Source of the DNA: Bacteroides mediterraneensis
Lineage (GTDB): Bacteria > Bacteroidota > Bacteroidia > Bacteroidales > Bacteroidaceae
Assembly: GCF_016900355.1 (NCBI RefSeq)
Contig: NZ_JACJKA010000019.1
Coordinates: forward strand, 1 to 64,000
Direction of reading: 5' to 3'
Length of the DNA stretch: 64,000 nucleotides
A model generated the notes under the pieces. It had not been told where the DNA came from. It did not search any database and was given only the letters and a program-made list of their open reading frames with translations. Both the position numbers and the translations under genes were made by a program. Position 1 is the first letter of the stretch, and each line of letters begins with the position of its first letter. Below are positions 6,280 to 15,213 of the stretch, piece by piece.

Positions 6280-8910
6280 ATGTCACAAAATATGCATGAC
6301 TCTCATTTCAAGGGACTAACCGATCAGGAGGTCCTTCAAAATCGTCAAAAATATGGTGCTAACTTACTGACACCTCCTAAACGTCCCTCTATTTGGAAAC
6401 TTTACTTGGAAAAGTTCCAAGATCCGGTGATTAAAATCTTGCTGGTAGCCGCTGTTTTTTCGTTGGTGATTTCTATCATCGAAAATGAATATGCCGAGAC
6501 AATTGGTATCTTTTTCGCCATTTTCCTGGCTACGGGAATCGGTTTCTACTTTGAATATGACGCTAACAAGAAGTTCGATTTATTGAATGCCGTAGGTGAA
6601 GAGACTCCGGTGATGGTGATTCGTAACGGAAAGGTACATGAAATTCCTAAAAAGGATATTGTAGTTGGGGATATTGTGATACTGAATACCGGCGATGAGA
6701 TTCCGGCGGATGGAACGTTGCTGGAAGCCGTATCACTCCAAGTGAATGAGTCCAGTCTGACCGGTGAACTGATGGTTAACAAGACGACGGATGAAGCGCA
6801 TTTTGATGAAGAAGCTACTTATCCGTCGAATACGGTGATGCGTGGGACAACGGTAACCGACGGACATGGAGTGATGCAGGTGGAGAAAGTCGGTGACGCG
6901 ACGGAAATCGGTAAGGTGGCCCGGCAGGCTACTGAGCAGAGTCAGGAACAGACTCCTTTGAACTTGCAGCTCACGAAACTGGCTAATCTGATTGGAAAGG
7001 CGGGATTTACCATTGCGATATTGACGTTTGTCATCTTTACGGCGAAAGATTTGTATGCGTATCTGAGTGTCACGGAAGTGACCGACTGGCACCAGTGGCT
7101 GGTCATCGCACAGATTGTATTGAAATACTTTATGATGGCCGTAACTTTGATTGTGGTAGCCGTGCCCGAGGGCTTGCCGATGAGTGTGACGTTGAGTCTG
7201 GCCTTGAACATGCGGCGTATGTTGAAGACCAATAACCTGGTGCGTAAGATGCATGCCTGTGAAACCATGGGAGCTATTACGGTAATCTGTACAGATAAGA
7301 CTGGGACGCTGACGCAGAACTTGATGCAGGTGTATGATGCGCAGTTGGATGAAACTCAGAAGGATGTAGTGGCTGAAGGTATTGCCACCAATTCGACGGC
7401 TTTCCTGGAAGAAAAAGAAGACGGAAAACCGTCGGGAGTGGGAAATCCTACGGAAGTGGCTTTGTTGCTCTGGCTGAACGGACAGGGAAAGAACTACATT
7501 ACCCTGAGAGAGCAAGCGAAGGTGGTCAGCCAGCTGACTTTCTCTACGGAAAGAAAATACATGGCTACGCTGGTGGATTCTGCCGTGCGGAAAGAACGAA
7601 TTCTGTATGTGAAGGGCGCTCCTGAAATCGTGATGGGAAAATGCACGTTGGGTGAGGAGCAGATAACACATTATAACGAACAGCTTCTGGCTTACCAGAA
7701 CCAGGCAATGCGTACCTTAGGTGTGGCTTATAAAGTGATACCCGAAGGCGCTGCCACAGATTGTGCGGAACTGGTGAAAGAAGGTGGAATGACCTTCCTG
7801 GGTATCTTTGCCATCAGTGACCCGATACGTCCGGATGTACCGGAAGCGGTGAAGAAATGTCAGTCGGCAGGTATTCGTGTAAAGATTGTGACAGGCGATA
7901 CCCCGGGAACAGCTACGGAAATTGCCCGTCAGATTGGGCTTTGGACTCCGGAAGATACAGAACGCAATCGCATCACAGGAGTAGAATTTGCAGCTTTGAG
8001 CGATGAAGAGGCTTTGGACAGAGTGGTCGACCTGAAGGTCATGAGCCGCGCACGTCCGATGGACAAACAGCGTCTGGTACAATTGCTCCAGCAGAAAGGT
8101 GAAGTGGTAGCCGTGACCGGAGATGGAACGAATGATGCACCGGCATTGAATCATGCACAGGTCGGCCTTTCTATGGGTACAGGTACCTCTGTCGCAAAAG
8201 AAGCCAGTGATATTACCTTGTTGGACGACTCGTTCCACAGCATTGCTACTGCGGTGATGTGGGGACGTTCGCTGTATAAGAATATCCAGCGTTTCATCGT
8301 GTTCCAGCTGACCATTAACGTGGTGGCGTTGCTCAGCGTGTTGCTGGGGGCATTCTTGGGAACTGCGCTTCCTTTGACGGTAACCCAGATGTTGTGGGTG
8401 AACCTGATTATGGATACGTTTGCGGCCATGGCATTGGCTTCCATTGCTCCGAGCATGGATGTCATGAACGAAAAGCCCCGTAAGCGTACTGATTTCATCA
8501 TCACACCGGCCATGCGGAAAAATATTTTTGGAGTGGGCGTGGCTTTCCTGATTATTCTGATGGGAATGCTGTCTGTCTTCAACAATATGCCGGGTGGAAT
8601 GGACGTGCATCATCTGACTATCTTCTTTACAATTTTCGTGATGCTGCAGTTCTGGAACCTGTTCAATGCCAGTGTGTTTGGAACTAATCATTCCATTTTT
8701 AAGGATGCCGGCCATGCAATGGGTATGCTGGGAGTGGCATTGATTATTCTGGTAGGACAGTTGATTATTGTGACTTTTGGTGGAAAGGTATTTCGTACAG
8801 AACCGTTGTCTGTGATGGAATGGATTTATATTATTGCGGGTACTTCTTTGGTATTGTGGATTGGTGAAATCTGGAGAGGTATCAAGCGGGTAGCGCAAAA
8901 GAATAAATAA
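6280..8910 (+). CDS. calcium-translocating P-type ATPase, PMCA type
   Basis: This 876-residue inner-membrane pump uses ATP to move Ca2+ out of the cytoplasm. An N-terminal cation-ATPase segment is followed by TM1-2 (about residues 50-85), an actuator domain with the TGE-type loop in SLTGELM, and TM3-4 with the ion-binding PEGLP at 296-300. The phosphorylated Asp is D339 in CTDKTGTLT and the hinge is TGDGTNDAP at 613-621. The C-terminal helices include NLIMDTFAAMALA, the M6 calcium-site motif of the P2B class. The length fits bacterial PMCA-type pumps, and the lysines and acidic residues of the catalytic core are intact. The stop is followed immediately by the HAD gene, so the two are probably co-transcribed. 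Close SERCA-like pumps are the alternative. Confidence 0.93.
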   Translation: MSQNMHDSHFKGLTDQEVLQNRQKYGANLLTPPKRPSIWKLYLEKFQDPVIKILLVAAVFSLVISIIENEYAETIGIFFAIFLATGIGFYFEYDANKKFDLLNAVGEETPVMVIRNGKVHEIPKKDIVVGDIVILNTGDEIPADGTLLEAVSLQVNESSLTGELMVNKTTDEAHFDEEATYPSNTVMRGTTVTDGHGVMQVEKVGDATEIGKVARQATEQSQEQTPLNLQLTKLANLIGKAGFTIAILTFVIFTAKDLYAYLSVTEVTDWHQWLVIAQIVLKYFMMAVTLIVVAVPEGLPMSVTLSLALNMRRMLKTNNLVRKMHACETMGAITVICTDKTGTLTQNLMQVYDAQLDETQKDVVAEGIATNSTAFLEEKEDGKPSGVGNPTEVALLLWLNGQGKNYITLREQAKVVSQLTFSTERKYMATLVDSAVRKERILYVKGAPEIVMGKCTLGEEQITHYNEQLLAYQNQAMRTLGVAYKVIPEGAATDCAELVKEGGMTFLGIFAISDPIRPDVPEAVKKCQSAGIRVKIVTGDTPGTATEIARQIGLWTPEDTERNRITGVEFAALSDEEALDRVVDLKVMSRARPMDKQRLVQLLQQKGEVVAVTGDGTNDAPALNHAQVGLSMGTGTSVAKEASDITLLDDSFHSIATAVMWGRSLYKNIQRFIVFQLTINVVALLSVLLGAFLGTALPLTVTQMLWVNLIMDTFAAMALASIAPSMDVMNEKPRKRTDFIITPAMRKNIFGVGVAFLIILMGMLSVFNNMPGGMDVHHLTIFFTIFVMLQFWNLFNASVFGTNHSIFKDAGHAMGMLGVALIILVGQLIIVTFGGKVFRTEPLSVMEWIYIIAGTSLVLWIGEIWRGIKRVAQKNK

Positions 8911-9531
8911 ATGAGTCAACTTAAAAATATCATATTTGATTTAGGAGGTGTGCTGTTGAATTTGGATGTGGCCCGGTGCATGGATGGACTGGAACGAATC
9001 GGGCTGCATGAAGTTCGTAAGTGGATCACTGGGGCCAATGAAGCCGGATTCTTCAAGGAGTATGAGTGTGGGTTGCTGACTACGGCTCAGTTCCGGGATG
9101 AAATCCGTAAATGGACTTCCTGTTCGCTTACAGATGGTGAGATTGACGGAATATGGAATAGCATGTTGAAAGATATCCCGCCGTATAAACTCGAATTGCT
9201 GTGTGATTTGAGGAAAAAGTACAATTTGTTTTTGTTGAGTAATACCAATGAGTTGCATTGGCAGGTGTGCACTGGCAAGTTTGCTTGTAAAGGCATGCAG
9301 GTGCAGGATTATTTTACCCGTATATTCCTTTCTTTCCAAATGCATCTGGCAAAACCTGATGTGGAAATTTTCCGTACGGTATGCGACACTGCCGGAATAG
9401 AGGCGGAAGAAAGTCTGTTCGTCGACGATTCAATGGAAAATTGTCGGGCAGCGGCTTCCCTCGGAATTCATACGCTGCATTACACGCCGGGAGACGACCT
9501 GAAGATGCAACTCCAAAAAATCATAGAATAA
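8911..9531 (+). CDS. HAD-IA family hydrolase (YihX-like)
   Basis: The 206-residue cytoplasmic protein has the four HAD motifs: IIFDLGGVLLN near the N-terminus, LLSNTNE in the middle, the Lys of HLAKPD, and FVDDSMEN near residue 170. The motif I Asp is present, but the usual second Asp is Gly, as in YihX-type phosphatases that begin with DLGG or DLGN. An inserted alpha-helical cap covers about residues 20-85. The likely reaction is dephosphorylation of small sugar phosphates or nucleotides; the substrate is unknown. Its ATG follows the ATPase stop with no gap, and ribF starts five bases after it, so it lies in the middle of a three-gene run. Confidence 0.85.
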   Translation: MSQLKNIIFDLGGVLLNLDVARCMDGLERIGLHEVRKWITGANEAGFFKEYECGLLTTAQFRDEIRKWTSCSLTDGEIDGIWNSMLKDIPPYKLELLCDLRKKYNLFLLSNTNELHWQVCTGKFACKGMQVQDYFTRIFLSFQMHLAKPDVEIFRTVCDTAGIEAEESLFVDDSMENCRAAASLGIHTLHYTPGDDLKMQLQKIIE

Positions 9532-9535
9532 GTAA

Positions 9536-10468
9536 ATGGAAATAGTAACTGAGGCTACGGCAGTCAGTCTTCCTGCATGTGTAGCAACGATCGGTTGTTT
9601 TGATGGCGTACATAAAGGACATCAGTTTTTGATAGAACAGGTCTATACGATTGCGAAGGCAGAAGGGCTTGCTTCCTGTTTGATTACTTTCTCGCGTCAT
9701 CCGCGTCAAGTGCTGGATACAGATTATCGTCCTCGTCTGCTCACTTGTCTGTCACAAAAAATAGAGCGTTTTGAACATACCCCCATCGACTATTGTGTGT
9801 TGTTGCCTTTTACCAAGGAATTGTCCATGCTCTCAGCCCGGGAATTTATGGAGATTCTTCATCGGGTGTATCATGTACAGACGCTGTTTGTGGGATATGA
9901 CCATCATTTCGGGCATGGTCAGGATGAAGGTTTCCAGCAGTATTGTGAGTATGGAAAGGAACTGGGAATGCGGGTCATGCACTCAAAAGCGTTGATTGAG
10001 GATGGCGCGTCTGTCAGTTCTACCTTGATCCGGTCGTGCCTGTTGGAAGGAGACATTCATCGGGCGAATGCTTATCTGGGTTATAATTATTATTTGAACG
10101 GACGGGTGGTGGACGGTCGTAAGTTAGGGCGTACCATCGGATTCCCGACTGCCAACATTCAGCCCTTGTGTGAAGAAAAATTGTTGCCCGCGGCAGGAGT
10201 GTATGCTGTTTATGTGTATATAGGAAAAGAATGTTACAGCGGCATGCTGAACATTGGAAGTTGTCCTACCGTAAATACGGACGAAAGGCCGGCAAGCATT
10301 GAAGTGCATATCTTGAACTTTACAGGCGATTTGTATCAGAAGCTGGTAAAGGTAGAGTTCTTAGACTATATTCGTCCGGAGGTGAAATTTGACAGTGTGG
10401 AAGCCTTGACAGAGCAATTGCAACGGGATAAGGTAACGGTGAAAAAACTTTTGAACCAAAGAGGGTAA
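9536..10468 (+). CDS. ribF: bifunctional riboflavin kinase / FAD synthetase
   Basis: This enzyme phosphorylates riboflavin to FMN and then adenylates FMN to FAD. The N-terminal nucleotidyltransferase domain (about 1-165) carries GCFDGVHKGH at residues 20-29, the ATP-binding GxxDGxHxGH motif, and the SSTLIR signature near 160. The C-terminal riboflavin-kinase domain (about 180-310) carries GRTIGFPTANI. At 310 residues it has the normal length of bacterial RibF. It follows the HAD gene after four bases. The riboflavin gene ribD lies elsewhere in this window (51122-52162) and is not linked in operon. Confidence 0.95.
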   Translation: MEIVTEATAVSLPACVATIGCFDGVHKGHQFLIEQVYTIAKAEGLASCLITFSRHPRQVLDTDYRPRLLTCLSQKIERFEHTPIDYCVLLPFTKELSMLSAREFMEILHRVYHVQTLFVGYDHHFGHGQDEGFQQYCEYGKELGMRVMHSKALIEDGASVSSTLIRSCLLEGDIHRANAYLGYNYYLNGRVVDGRKLGRTIGFPTANIQPLCEEKLLPAAGVYAVYVYIGKECYSGMLNIGSCPTVNTDERPASIEVHILNFTGDLYQKLVKVEFLDYIRPEVKFDSVEALTEQLQRDKVTVKKLLNQRG

Positions 10469-10472
10469 AGTG

Positions 10473-10503
10473 TTGGGCTGCATTTGAATTGTCCGTATCT
10501 TTG
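10473..10503 (+). promoter_or_regulatory. promoter of the DEAD-box helicase gene
   Basis: TTGG (10473-10476), a 19-base spacer and TATCTTTG (10496-10503) give an exact Bacteroidetes primary-sigma promoter. It starts four bases after the ribF stop and places transcription about 20 bases before the helicase ATG. Confidence 0.8.
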
Positions 10504-10527
10504 CAGCAAATTAGATAGTTGAATTGA

Positions 10528-12417
10528 ATGAAGACATTTGAAGAACTTGGCGTTTCGCCCGAAATACGTAAAGCCATCGAGGAAATGGGATATGAAAATC
10601 CCATGCCGGTGCAAGAAGAAGTAATCCCGTATTTGCTGGGAAACGGCAATGATGTAGTGGCTCTGGCACAAACCGGAACCGGGAAAACAGCCGCATTTGG
10701 TCTGCCGCTGATCCAGAAGATTGAAGTAGAAAATCGTGTTCCGCAAGCATTGGTGCTTTGTCCTACACGCGAACTTTGCCTGCAGATTGCGGGTGACTTG
10801 ACTGATTATTCAAAGTATATTACCGATTTGAAGATTCTGCCTGTATACGGAGGCTCTTCGATTGACAGTCAGATTCGTAGCCTGAAGAGAGGAGTGCATA
10901 TCATTGTAGCTACTCCGGGGCGTTTGATTGATTTGATGGAGCGCAAGGTGGCCCAGTTGGACACTGTCCGTGATGTCGTAATGGATGAAGCGGACGAGAT
11001 GTTGAACATGGGTTTTACAGACAGTATCAATACCATTCTTGAAAATATACCGAAAGACCGGAACACCTTGATGTTCTCGGCTACGATGAGTCCGGAAATA
11101 AGCCGCATTGCGAAGACTTACCTTCATGATGCCAAAGAAATCACGATAGGCACAAAAAATGAAGGTAGCAAAAATGTGAATCATGTGGCGTATATCGTCC
11201 ATGCAAAGGACAAGTATCTGGCGCTGAAACGGGTGGTGGACTTTTATCCTCAGATTTATGGAATCATTTTCTGCCGGACAAGAAAGGAAACTCAGGAAAT
11301 TGCGGATAAGCTGATTCAAGATGGCTACAATGCAGATTCTCTGCATGGTGAGCTGAGTCAGGCCCAGCGTGACCTGGTGATGCAGAAATTCCGCCAGCGT
11401 CATCTGCAGTTGCTGGTAGCCACCGATGTGGCTGCGCGTGGACTGGATGTGAACGACCTGACCCATGTAATTAATTACGGCTTGCCGGATGATACGGAAA
11501 GTTATACACACCGGAGCGGACGTACGGGACGTGCCGGGAAGACGGGTATTTCAATCGCCATTATCAATCTGCGTGAAAAGGGGCGTATGCGGGAGATTGA
11601 ACACATCATCAAAAAGAAATTTGAGGTGAGTGTATTGCCTTCGGGTAAGGAAATCTGCGAGCAACAGCTGATTAAAGTGATTGATGACATCGAAAAGGTG
11701 AAAGTGGATGAGGAGGAAATTGCTACTTTCCTGCCGAACATCTATCGGAAGCTGGACTGGTTGGATAAGGAAGACCTGATCAAGCGTGTGGTATCTTTGG
11801 AATTCAACCGCTTCTTGGACTATTACAAGAATGCGCCTGAAATCGAACAGCCGAAAGCAAGTGAGAAGAAGTCGGAAACGAAAGAATCTCGTAGAGGGGA
11901 TAAAGAAAAAGTAGGCCGCAAGGCTGAAAAAGGATATACACGTTTGTTCCTGAATCTGGGGAAGACAGATGGCTTTTACACAAATCAGATTATCGATCTG
12001 GTAAACCGTAACCTGAGAAAGGAACGCATTCAAATTGGCCGTATCGACCTGATGCAGAACTTTTCGTTCTTTGAGGTCCTTCAGGAACAGGCTCCTCAGG
12101 TGATAAAGGCCTTGAACAAGGTGGTGTTGAATGGTGGACGTAAGGTTTGCGTGGAGGTTGCAGGTGAAAATACCGGAAAGAGCGACAAAGGTGGAAAGAA
12201 AAAGAAAGTAGCGGTTGAAAAGAAAGCCGATAAAGTGGAGAAGGCCGAAAGGCCGAAGAAGCCGAGTAGGGCAGAAAGAGGGTATGTCAATCCTCGTGGC
12301 CCGAAAAAGAAAGACGACTGGAAACAATTTTTTCAGCAGGACAATCAACCGCTTCGCGGAGAAGAACCCGATTTCTCGGAGGAGGGTTGGGCGAAACGCA
12401 GCAAACGGAAAAAATAA
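10528..12417 (+). CDS. DEAD-box ATP-dependent RNA helicase with DbpA-type RNA-binding domain
   Basis: The 629-residue protein unwinds structured RNA using ATP, most likely in ribosome assembly or cold adaptation. The Q motif opens the protein (FEELGVSPEIRKAI, then PMPVQ). Motif I AQTGTGKT is near 47-54, motif II DEAD at 153-156, motif III SAT near 182 and motif VI HRSGRTGR near 327-334. After a charged linker (about 435-465), a DbpA-like RNA-binding domain follows (about 470-545, GFYTNQIIDLVNRNL). The last 85 residues are a Lys/Glu/Pro-rich disordered tail. The C-terminal domain suggests 23S rRNA binding as for DbpA/CsdA; the exact target is inferred. It is transcribed alone from its own promoter and closed by a strong terminator. 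Confidence 0.93.
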   Translation: MKTFEELGVSPEIRKAIEEMGYENPMPVQEEVIPYLLGNGNDVVALAQTGTGKTAAFGLPLIQKIEVENRVPQALVLCPTRELCLQIAGDLTDYSKYITDLKILPVYGGSSIDSQIRSLKRGVHIIVATPGRLIDLMERKVAQLDTVRDVVMDEADEMLNMGFTDSINTILENIPKDRNTLMFSATMSPEISRIAKTYLHDAKEITIGTKNEGSKNVNHVAYIVHAKDKYLALKRVVDFYPQIYGIIFCRTRKETQEIADKLIQDGYNADSLHGELSQAQRDLVMQKFRQRHLQLLVATDVAARGLDVNDLTHVINYGLPDDTESYTHRSGRTGRAGKTGISIAIINLREKGRMREIEHIIKKKFEVSVLPSGKEICEQQLIKVIDDIEKVKVDEEEIATFLPNIYRKLDWLDKEDLIKRVVSLEFNRFLDYYKNAPEIEQPKASEKKSETKESRRGDKEKVGRKAEKGYTRLFLNLGKTDGFYTNQIIDLVNRNLRKERIQIGRIDLMQNFSFFEVLQEQAPQVIKALNKVVLNGGRKVCVEVAGENTGKSDKGGKKKKVAVEKKADKVEKAERPKKPSRAERGYVNPRGPKKKDDWKQFFQQDNQPLRGEEPDFSEEGWAKRSKRKK

Positions 12418-12437
12418 CGGAAAAAATAATGGATAAG

Positions 12438-12473
12438 CTCCGGAGGAGAAAGCTTCCCCTCCGGAGTTTTTTT
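12438..12473 (+). terminator. strong intrinsic terminator after the helicase gene
   Basis: CTCCGGAGG (12438-12446) pairs with CCTCCGGAG (12458-12466) and seven T follow. The T-run overlaps the stop codon region of the convergent GH43 gene. Confidence 0.9.
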
Positions 12474-13458
12474 ATTTATTAAAGACTCCCTCTGTGGTCA
12501 TTTGTATACGTTTGATGCTTCCGTCTTTCTGATAGAAAAGAGGGTCGATGCAGATTGATCTTCTGAATCCGCATCCGTTTGGGTTGATAGCTCCATTGTG
12601 ATAAATGAAGTATGATTTTCCTTTGAAATCGATGATGGCCTGGTGATTCGTATTGGAATTGCCGGCTATTTCGTTGAGGATGCCTTTGTAAATCCATGGC
12701 CCCTGAATGCTTTTGCTCATGGCGTAACAGATTTTCTCCGGGAATTCTGACGCAAAAGACAGGTAGTACCAGTCGCCATGTTTGTGAACCCAGGGTGCTT
12801 CAGTGTATCGGGGAAGGTTGATGGGCTGGATAGGGCCCTCAAGTTCTGTCATATTGTCTTTTAATTTGGCATAGTAACATTGTGTGTTTCCCCAAAAAAG
12901 ATAGGCTTGTCCGTCGTCATCGATGAAAACGGTAGGGTCTATGTCGTCCCAGGAAATGGAGGTGTATTTAGTGGTCATGTCGTTGGTAATCAGCGCGCTG
13001 CCGCGTGCGTCCTTGAAAGGACCAAGAGGAGAATCGGCAACGGCCACTCCGATAGACTTCCCGGGGATAGTGGCATGTTCCACGGTGACATACCAGTAGA
13101 ATTTTCCGTTTCGTTCGATGACCTGGCTGGCCCAGGCTTCGCCTTTGGCCCATTTGAAATCAGTGGCTTTCAGGGTATAGGCATGTTCTGTGAAAGTCTT
13201 CATGTCCTGTGTGGAGAGAATGCACCACTCGTTCATGAGATAGTATTGTTGGGGAGCTGGGCATTCGTCATGTCCGGCATAGATATATACGGTACCGTTA
13301 TGCACCAAGGCTGCCGGGTCGCCCAAATATTTGTAGGAAACTACGGGATTCTGTGTGGCTACAAAAGTCGTGTCTTGTGTTGCGGCCTGTAGCATAGAAG
13401 AGTGTGTGGCCAAAGCGGTAAGCGCAAGGGCTCCCAGTTTGAAGAATGAGTTTTTCAT
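12472..13458 (-). CDS. secreted glycoside hydrolase family 43 enzyme
   Basis: This 328-residue exported protein is a probable arabinofuranosidase or xylosidase acting on arabinose- or xylose-containing glycans. The signal peptide covers about residues 1-25 (cleavage near LQA-AT). The three GH43 catalytic acids fit a five-bladed propeller: general base D47 in YLGDPA, pKa-modulating D174 in DIDPTVF, and general acid E220 in YTEAPWV. No carbohydrate-binding module follows, so it is a single-domain form. It stands alone, convergent with the helicase gene and not in a polysaccharide-utilisation operon; the SusC/SusD pair is 25 kb away. A CAAAGATA at 13485-13492 (TATCTTTG on its strand) supports its own promoter. 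Substrate specificity cannot be read from the sequence. Confidence 0.92.
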   Translation of the reverse strand: MKNSFFKLGALALTALATHSSMLQAATQDTTFVATQNPVVSYKYLGDPAALVHNGTVYIYAGHDECPAPQQYYLMNEWCILSTQDMKTFTEHAYTLKATDFKWAKGEAWASQVIERNGKFYWYVTVEHATIPGKSIGVAVADSPLGPFKDARGSALITNDMTTKYTSISWDDIDPTVFIDDDGQAYLFWGNTQCYYAKLKDNMTELEGPIQPINLPRYTEAPWVHKHGDWYYLSFASEFPEKICYAMSKSIQGPWIYKGILNEIAGNSNTNHQAIIDFKGKSYFIYHNGAINPNGCGFRRSICIDPLFYQKDGSIKRIQMTTEGVFNK

Positions 13459-13484
13459 GATTATATTAAAGATTGATTTGTATG

Positions 13485-13492
13485 CAAAGATA
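13485..13492 (-). promoter_or_regulatory. -7 element of the GH43 gene
   Basis: TATCTTTG on the minus strand matches TAnnTTTG, 26 bases upstream of the ATG. No -33 element at the normal distance was found. Confidence 0.5.
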
Positions 13493-13598
13493 ATCTCCTC
13501 GCGGGGGAAGGAGGGTGGACAAAAAGCTTTTTGAAGTGGATTGTGGGTCCTTTGGTTAGAAAAAAGTGTGATTTATTAGTTTACTCCGACTTTTTTTC

Positions 13599-13606
13599 TA
13601 CATTTG
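13599..13606 (+). promoter_or_regulatory. -7 element of the DUF3467 gene
   Basis: TACATTTG matches TAnnTTTG, 31 bases before the ATG. A weak TTAG (13576-13579) lies 19 bases upstream. Confidence 0.55.
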
Positions 13607-13637
13607 CCATGTAAATTATTAAAACAGTTTAATCATT

Positions 13638-13961
13638 ATGGAAAACGAAAACAAAAATCAGCTTCAGATAGAATTGAAAGAAGAAGTGGCACAAGGTACT
13701 TATGCAAATCTTGCAATCATTACTCATTCAAGTTCCGAATTCATTCTTGACTTTGTGCGTGTGATGCCGGGTTTGCCGAAAGCAGGTGTACAGTCTCGTA
13801 TTGTGATGACTCCGGAACATGCAAAGCGTCTGATGTTTGCATTGCAGGATAATGTAACCAAATATGAACAGAACTTTGGTCAGATCCGGATGCCGGAACA
13901 GCAGGCACAAGGCGGCAAAACCTTCGTTCCACCATTGAGTGATTTCAAAGGAGAAGCTTAA
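13638..13961 (+). CDS. DUF3467 domain-containing protein, 107 aa
   Basis: The sequence has the DUF3467 pattern: an N-terminal strand (QIELKEEVAQGTYANLAII), the core EFILDFVRVMPGLPKAGVQSRIVMTPEHAKRL split over strands and a helix, and a short Pro/Gln-rich tail. It is a small cytoplasmic protein of unknown molecular function. In Bacteroides this gene usually sits between rpoC and rpsL, as I recall, which suggests a link to transcription or translation. Here it has its own promoter and terminator, and the upstream neighbour is a GH43 gene instead of rpoC. rpsL follows 187 bases later. Confidence 0.9.
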   Translation: MENENKNQLQIELKEEVAQGTYANLAIITHSSSEFILDFVRVMPGLPKAGVQSRIVMTPEHAKRLMFALQDNVTKYEQNFGQIRMPEQQAQGGKTFVPPLSDFKGEA

Positions 13962-13982
13962 AAAAATATAAATTATAGCATT

Positions 13983-14025
13983 AAAAGGCTCATTTCCCGT
14001 TTTTTTCGGGGAATGAGCCTTTTTC
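13983..14025 (+). terminator. terminator after the DUF3467 gene
   Basis: AAAAGGCTCATT with a short GC inner stem pairs with AATGAGCCTTTT across a T-rich loop, and a T-rich tail follows. It separates the DUF3467 transcript from the ribosomal operon. Confidence 0.85.
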
Positions 14026-14038
14026 TTTTGAAAAACAG

Positions 14039-14069
14039 TTTGTCTATTAAAAAGTTATTTGTAATTTTG
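14039..14069 (+). promoter_or_regulatory. main promoter of the ribosomal protein operon
   Basis: TTTG (14039-14042), a 19-base spacer and TAATTTTG (14062-14069) match the Bacteroidetes promoter exactly. It leaves an A/T-rich 5' leader of about 75 bases before rpsL, with no Shine-Dalgarno site. No equally good promoter was found within the operon, so it may drive most of the 18 kb. Confidence 0.85.
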
Positions 14070-14148
14070 CAGCCCGAAATGTAGTATTTCGCCAAGGATT
14101 GTAGAAACAAAATAGAAATAAATATATAACAATTAAAAATCAAACAAA

Positions 14149-14556
14149 ATGCCTACTATTCAACAGTTAGTAAGAAAAGGAAGAACGGTTTTGGTTGATA
14201 AGAGTAAATCACCGGCATTGGATTCATGTCCTCAGAGACGTGGCGTTTGTGTGCGTGTTTACACTACAACTCCGAAGAAACCGAACTCAGCAATGCGTAA
14301 AGTTGCTCGTGTACGTCTGACAAACTCTAAGGAAGTGAACTCTTACATTCCGGGAGAAGGACACAACTTGCAGGAACACTCAATCGTTTTGGTTCGTGGT
14401 GGTCGTGTAAAGGACCTTCCGGGTGTTCGTTATCACATCGTACGTGGTACACTGGATACAGCAGGTGTAGCAGGTCGTACACAGAGACGTTCTAAGTATG
14501 GTGCTAAGCGTCCGAAACCAGGACAGGCAGCTCCGGCAGGAAAAGGTAAGAAATAA
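14149..14556 (+). CDS. rpsL: 30S ribosomal protein S12 (uS12)
   Basis: S12 forms part of the decoding centre on the small subunit. The 135-residue protein shows the conserved [11 protein letters not shown] loop at 41-51 and [13 protein letters not shown] at 84-96. K44 and K88 correspond to the lysines whose replacement gives streptomycin resistance in other bacteria, and both are wild type; D89 is the Asp that is methylthiolated in E. coli. The tail ends in a basic GKGKK. It is the first gene of the fused str-S10-spc-alpha operon, 80 bases after the promoter. Confidence 0.98.
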   Translation: MPTIQQLVRKGRTVLVDKSKSPALDSCPQRRGVCVRVYTTTPKKPNSAMRKVARVRLTNSKEVNSYIPGEGHNLQEHSIVLVRGGRVKDLPGVRYHIVRGTLDTAGVAGRTQRRSKYGAKRPKPGQAAPAGKGKK

Positions 14557-14705
14557 TCCTGGCTGAGTACAATCCTTAGTTTAAGAAAAACTTTTATTAA
14601 TTCGTTTTGGTTTGTTGGAAAAGCTTTAAGGTTGAGTAAATGCTTCGGAGGAAGCGTTGAAGTAGACGAGGTGCAGCCCCAAACTAAACATTATTATCAA
14701 ACAAA
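14557..14705 (+). promoter_or_regulatory. foldable rpsL-rpsG intercistronic region
   Basis: This is one of the longest gaps in the operon. TTAGTTT (14576-14582) can pair with AAACTAA (14681-14687), enclosing a hairpin GCTTC-GGAG-GAAGC (14642-14655). In E. coli the S12-S7 intercistronic RNA binds S7 for autoregulation; a similar use here is inference only. Confidence 0.4.
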
Positions 14706-15182
14706 ATGAGAAAAGCAAAACCAAAAAAACGTGTGATCCTTCCGGATCCAGTATTTAACGACCAGAAGGTTTCAAAATTCGTAAACCATCTGATGTATGA
14801 TGGAAAGAAGAACACTTCTTACGAAATCTTCTACAATGCACTGAAAACAGTTGAAACCAAGCTGCCGGCTGAAGAAACTTCTGCTTTGGAAGTTTGGAAA
14901 AAGGCTCTTGATAATGTAACTCCGCAGCTGGAGGTTAAGTCTCGCCGTATCGGTGGTGCTACATTCCAGGTTCCTACAGAAATCCGTCCGGATCGTAAAG
15001 AATCAATTTCTATGAAGAATCTGATCGCTTTTGCTCGTAAGCGTGGAGGTAAATCAATGGCTGATAAATTGGCTGCTGAAATCCTTGATGCATACAACGA
15101 ACAGGGTGGTGCTTTCAAACGTAAAGAGGATATGCACCGTATGGCTGAAGCTAACCGTGCATTCGCTCACTTCAGATTCTAA
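14706..15182 (+). CDS. rpsG: 30S ribosomal protein S7 (uS7)
   Basis: S7 nucleates assembly of the 3' major domain of 16S rRNA and lines the E site. The 158-residue chain has the basic N-terminus MRKAKPKKR, the core helix [19 protein letters not shown] with the beta-hairpin [12 protein letters not shown], and the C-terminal helices ending in [10 protein letters not shown]. The length is typical. Its leader region upstream can fold and is a candidate site for feedback by this protein. Confidence 0.98.
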   Translation: MRKAKPKKRVILPDPVFNDQKVSKFVNHLMYDGKKNTSYEIFYNALKTVETKLPAEETSALEVWKKALDNVTPQLEVKSRRIGGATFQVPTEIRPDRKESISMKNLIAFARKRGGKSMADKLAAEILDAYNEQGGAFKRKEDMHRMAEANRAFAHFRF

Positions 15183-15213
15183 TCTAGTAATTAATAATTA
15201 AGACGGAATTAAA

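Noticed and set aside
7717-8919. Long minus-strand frame under the calcium ATPase and a similar one at 6733-7671
   Set aside because: They are His/Gln/Ser-rich shadows of an undoubted plus-strand gene and show no family features.
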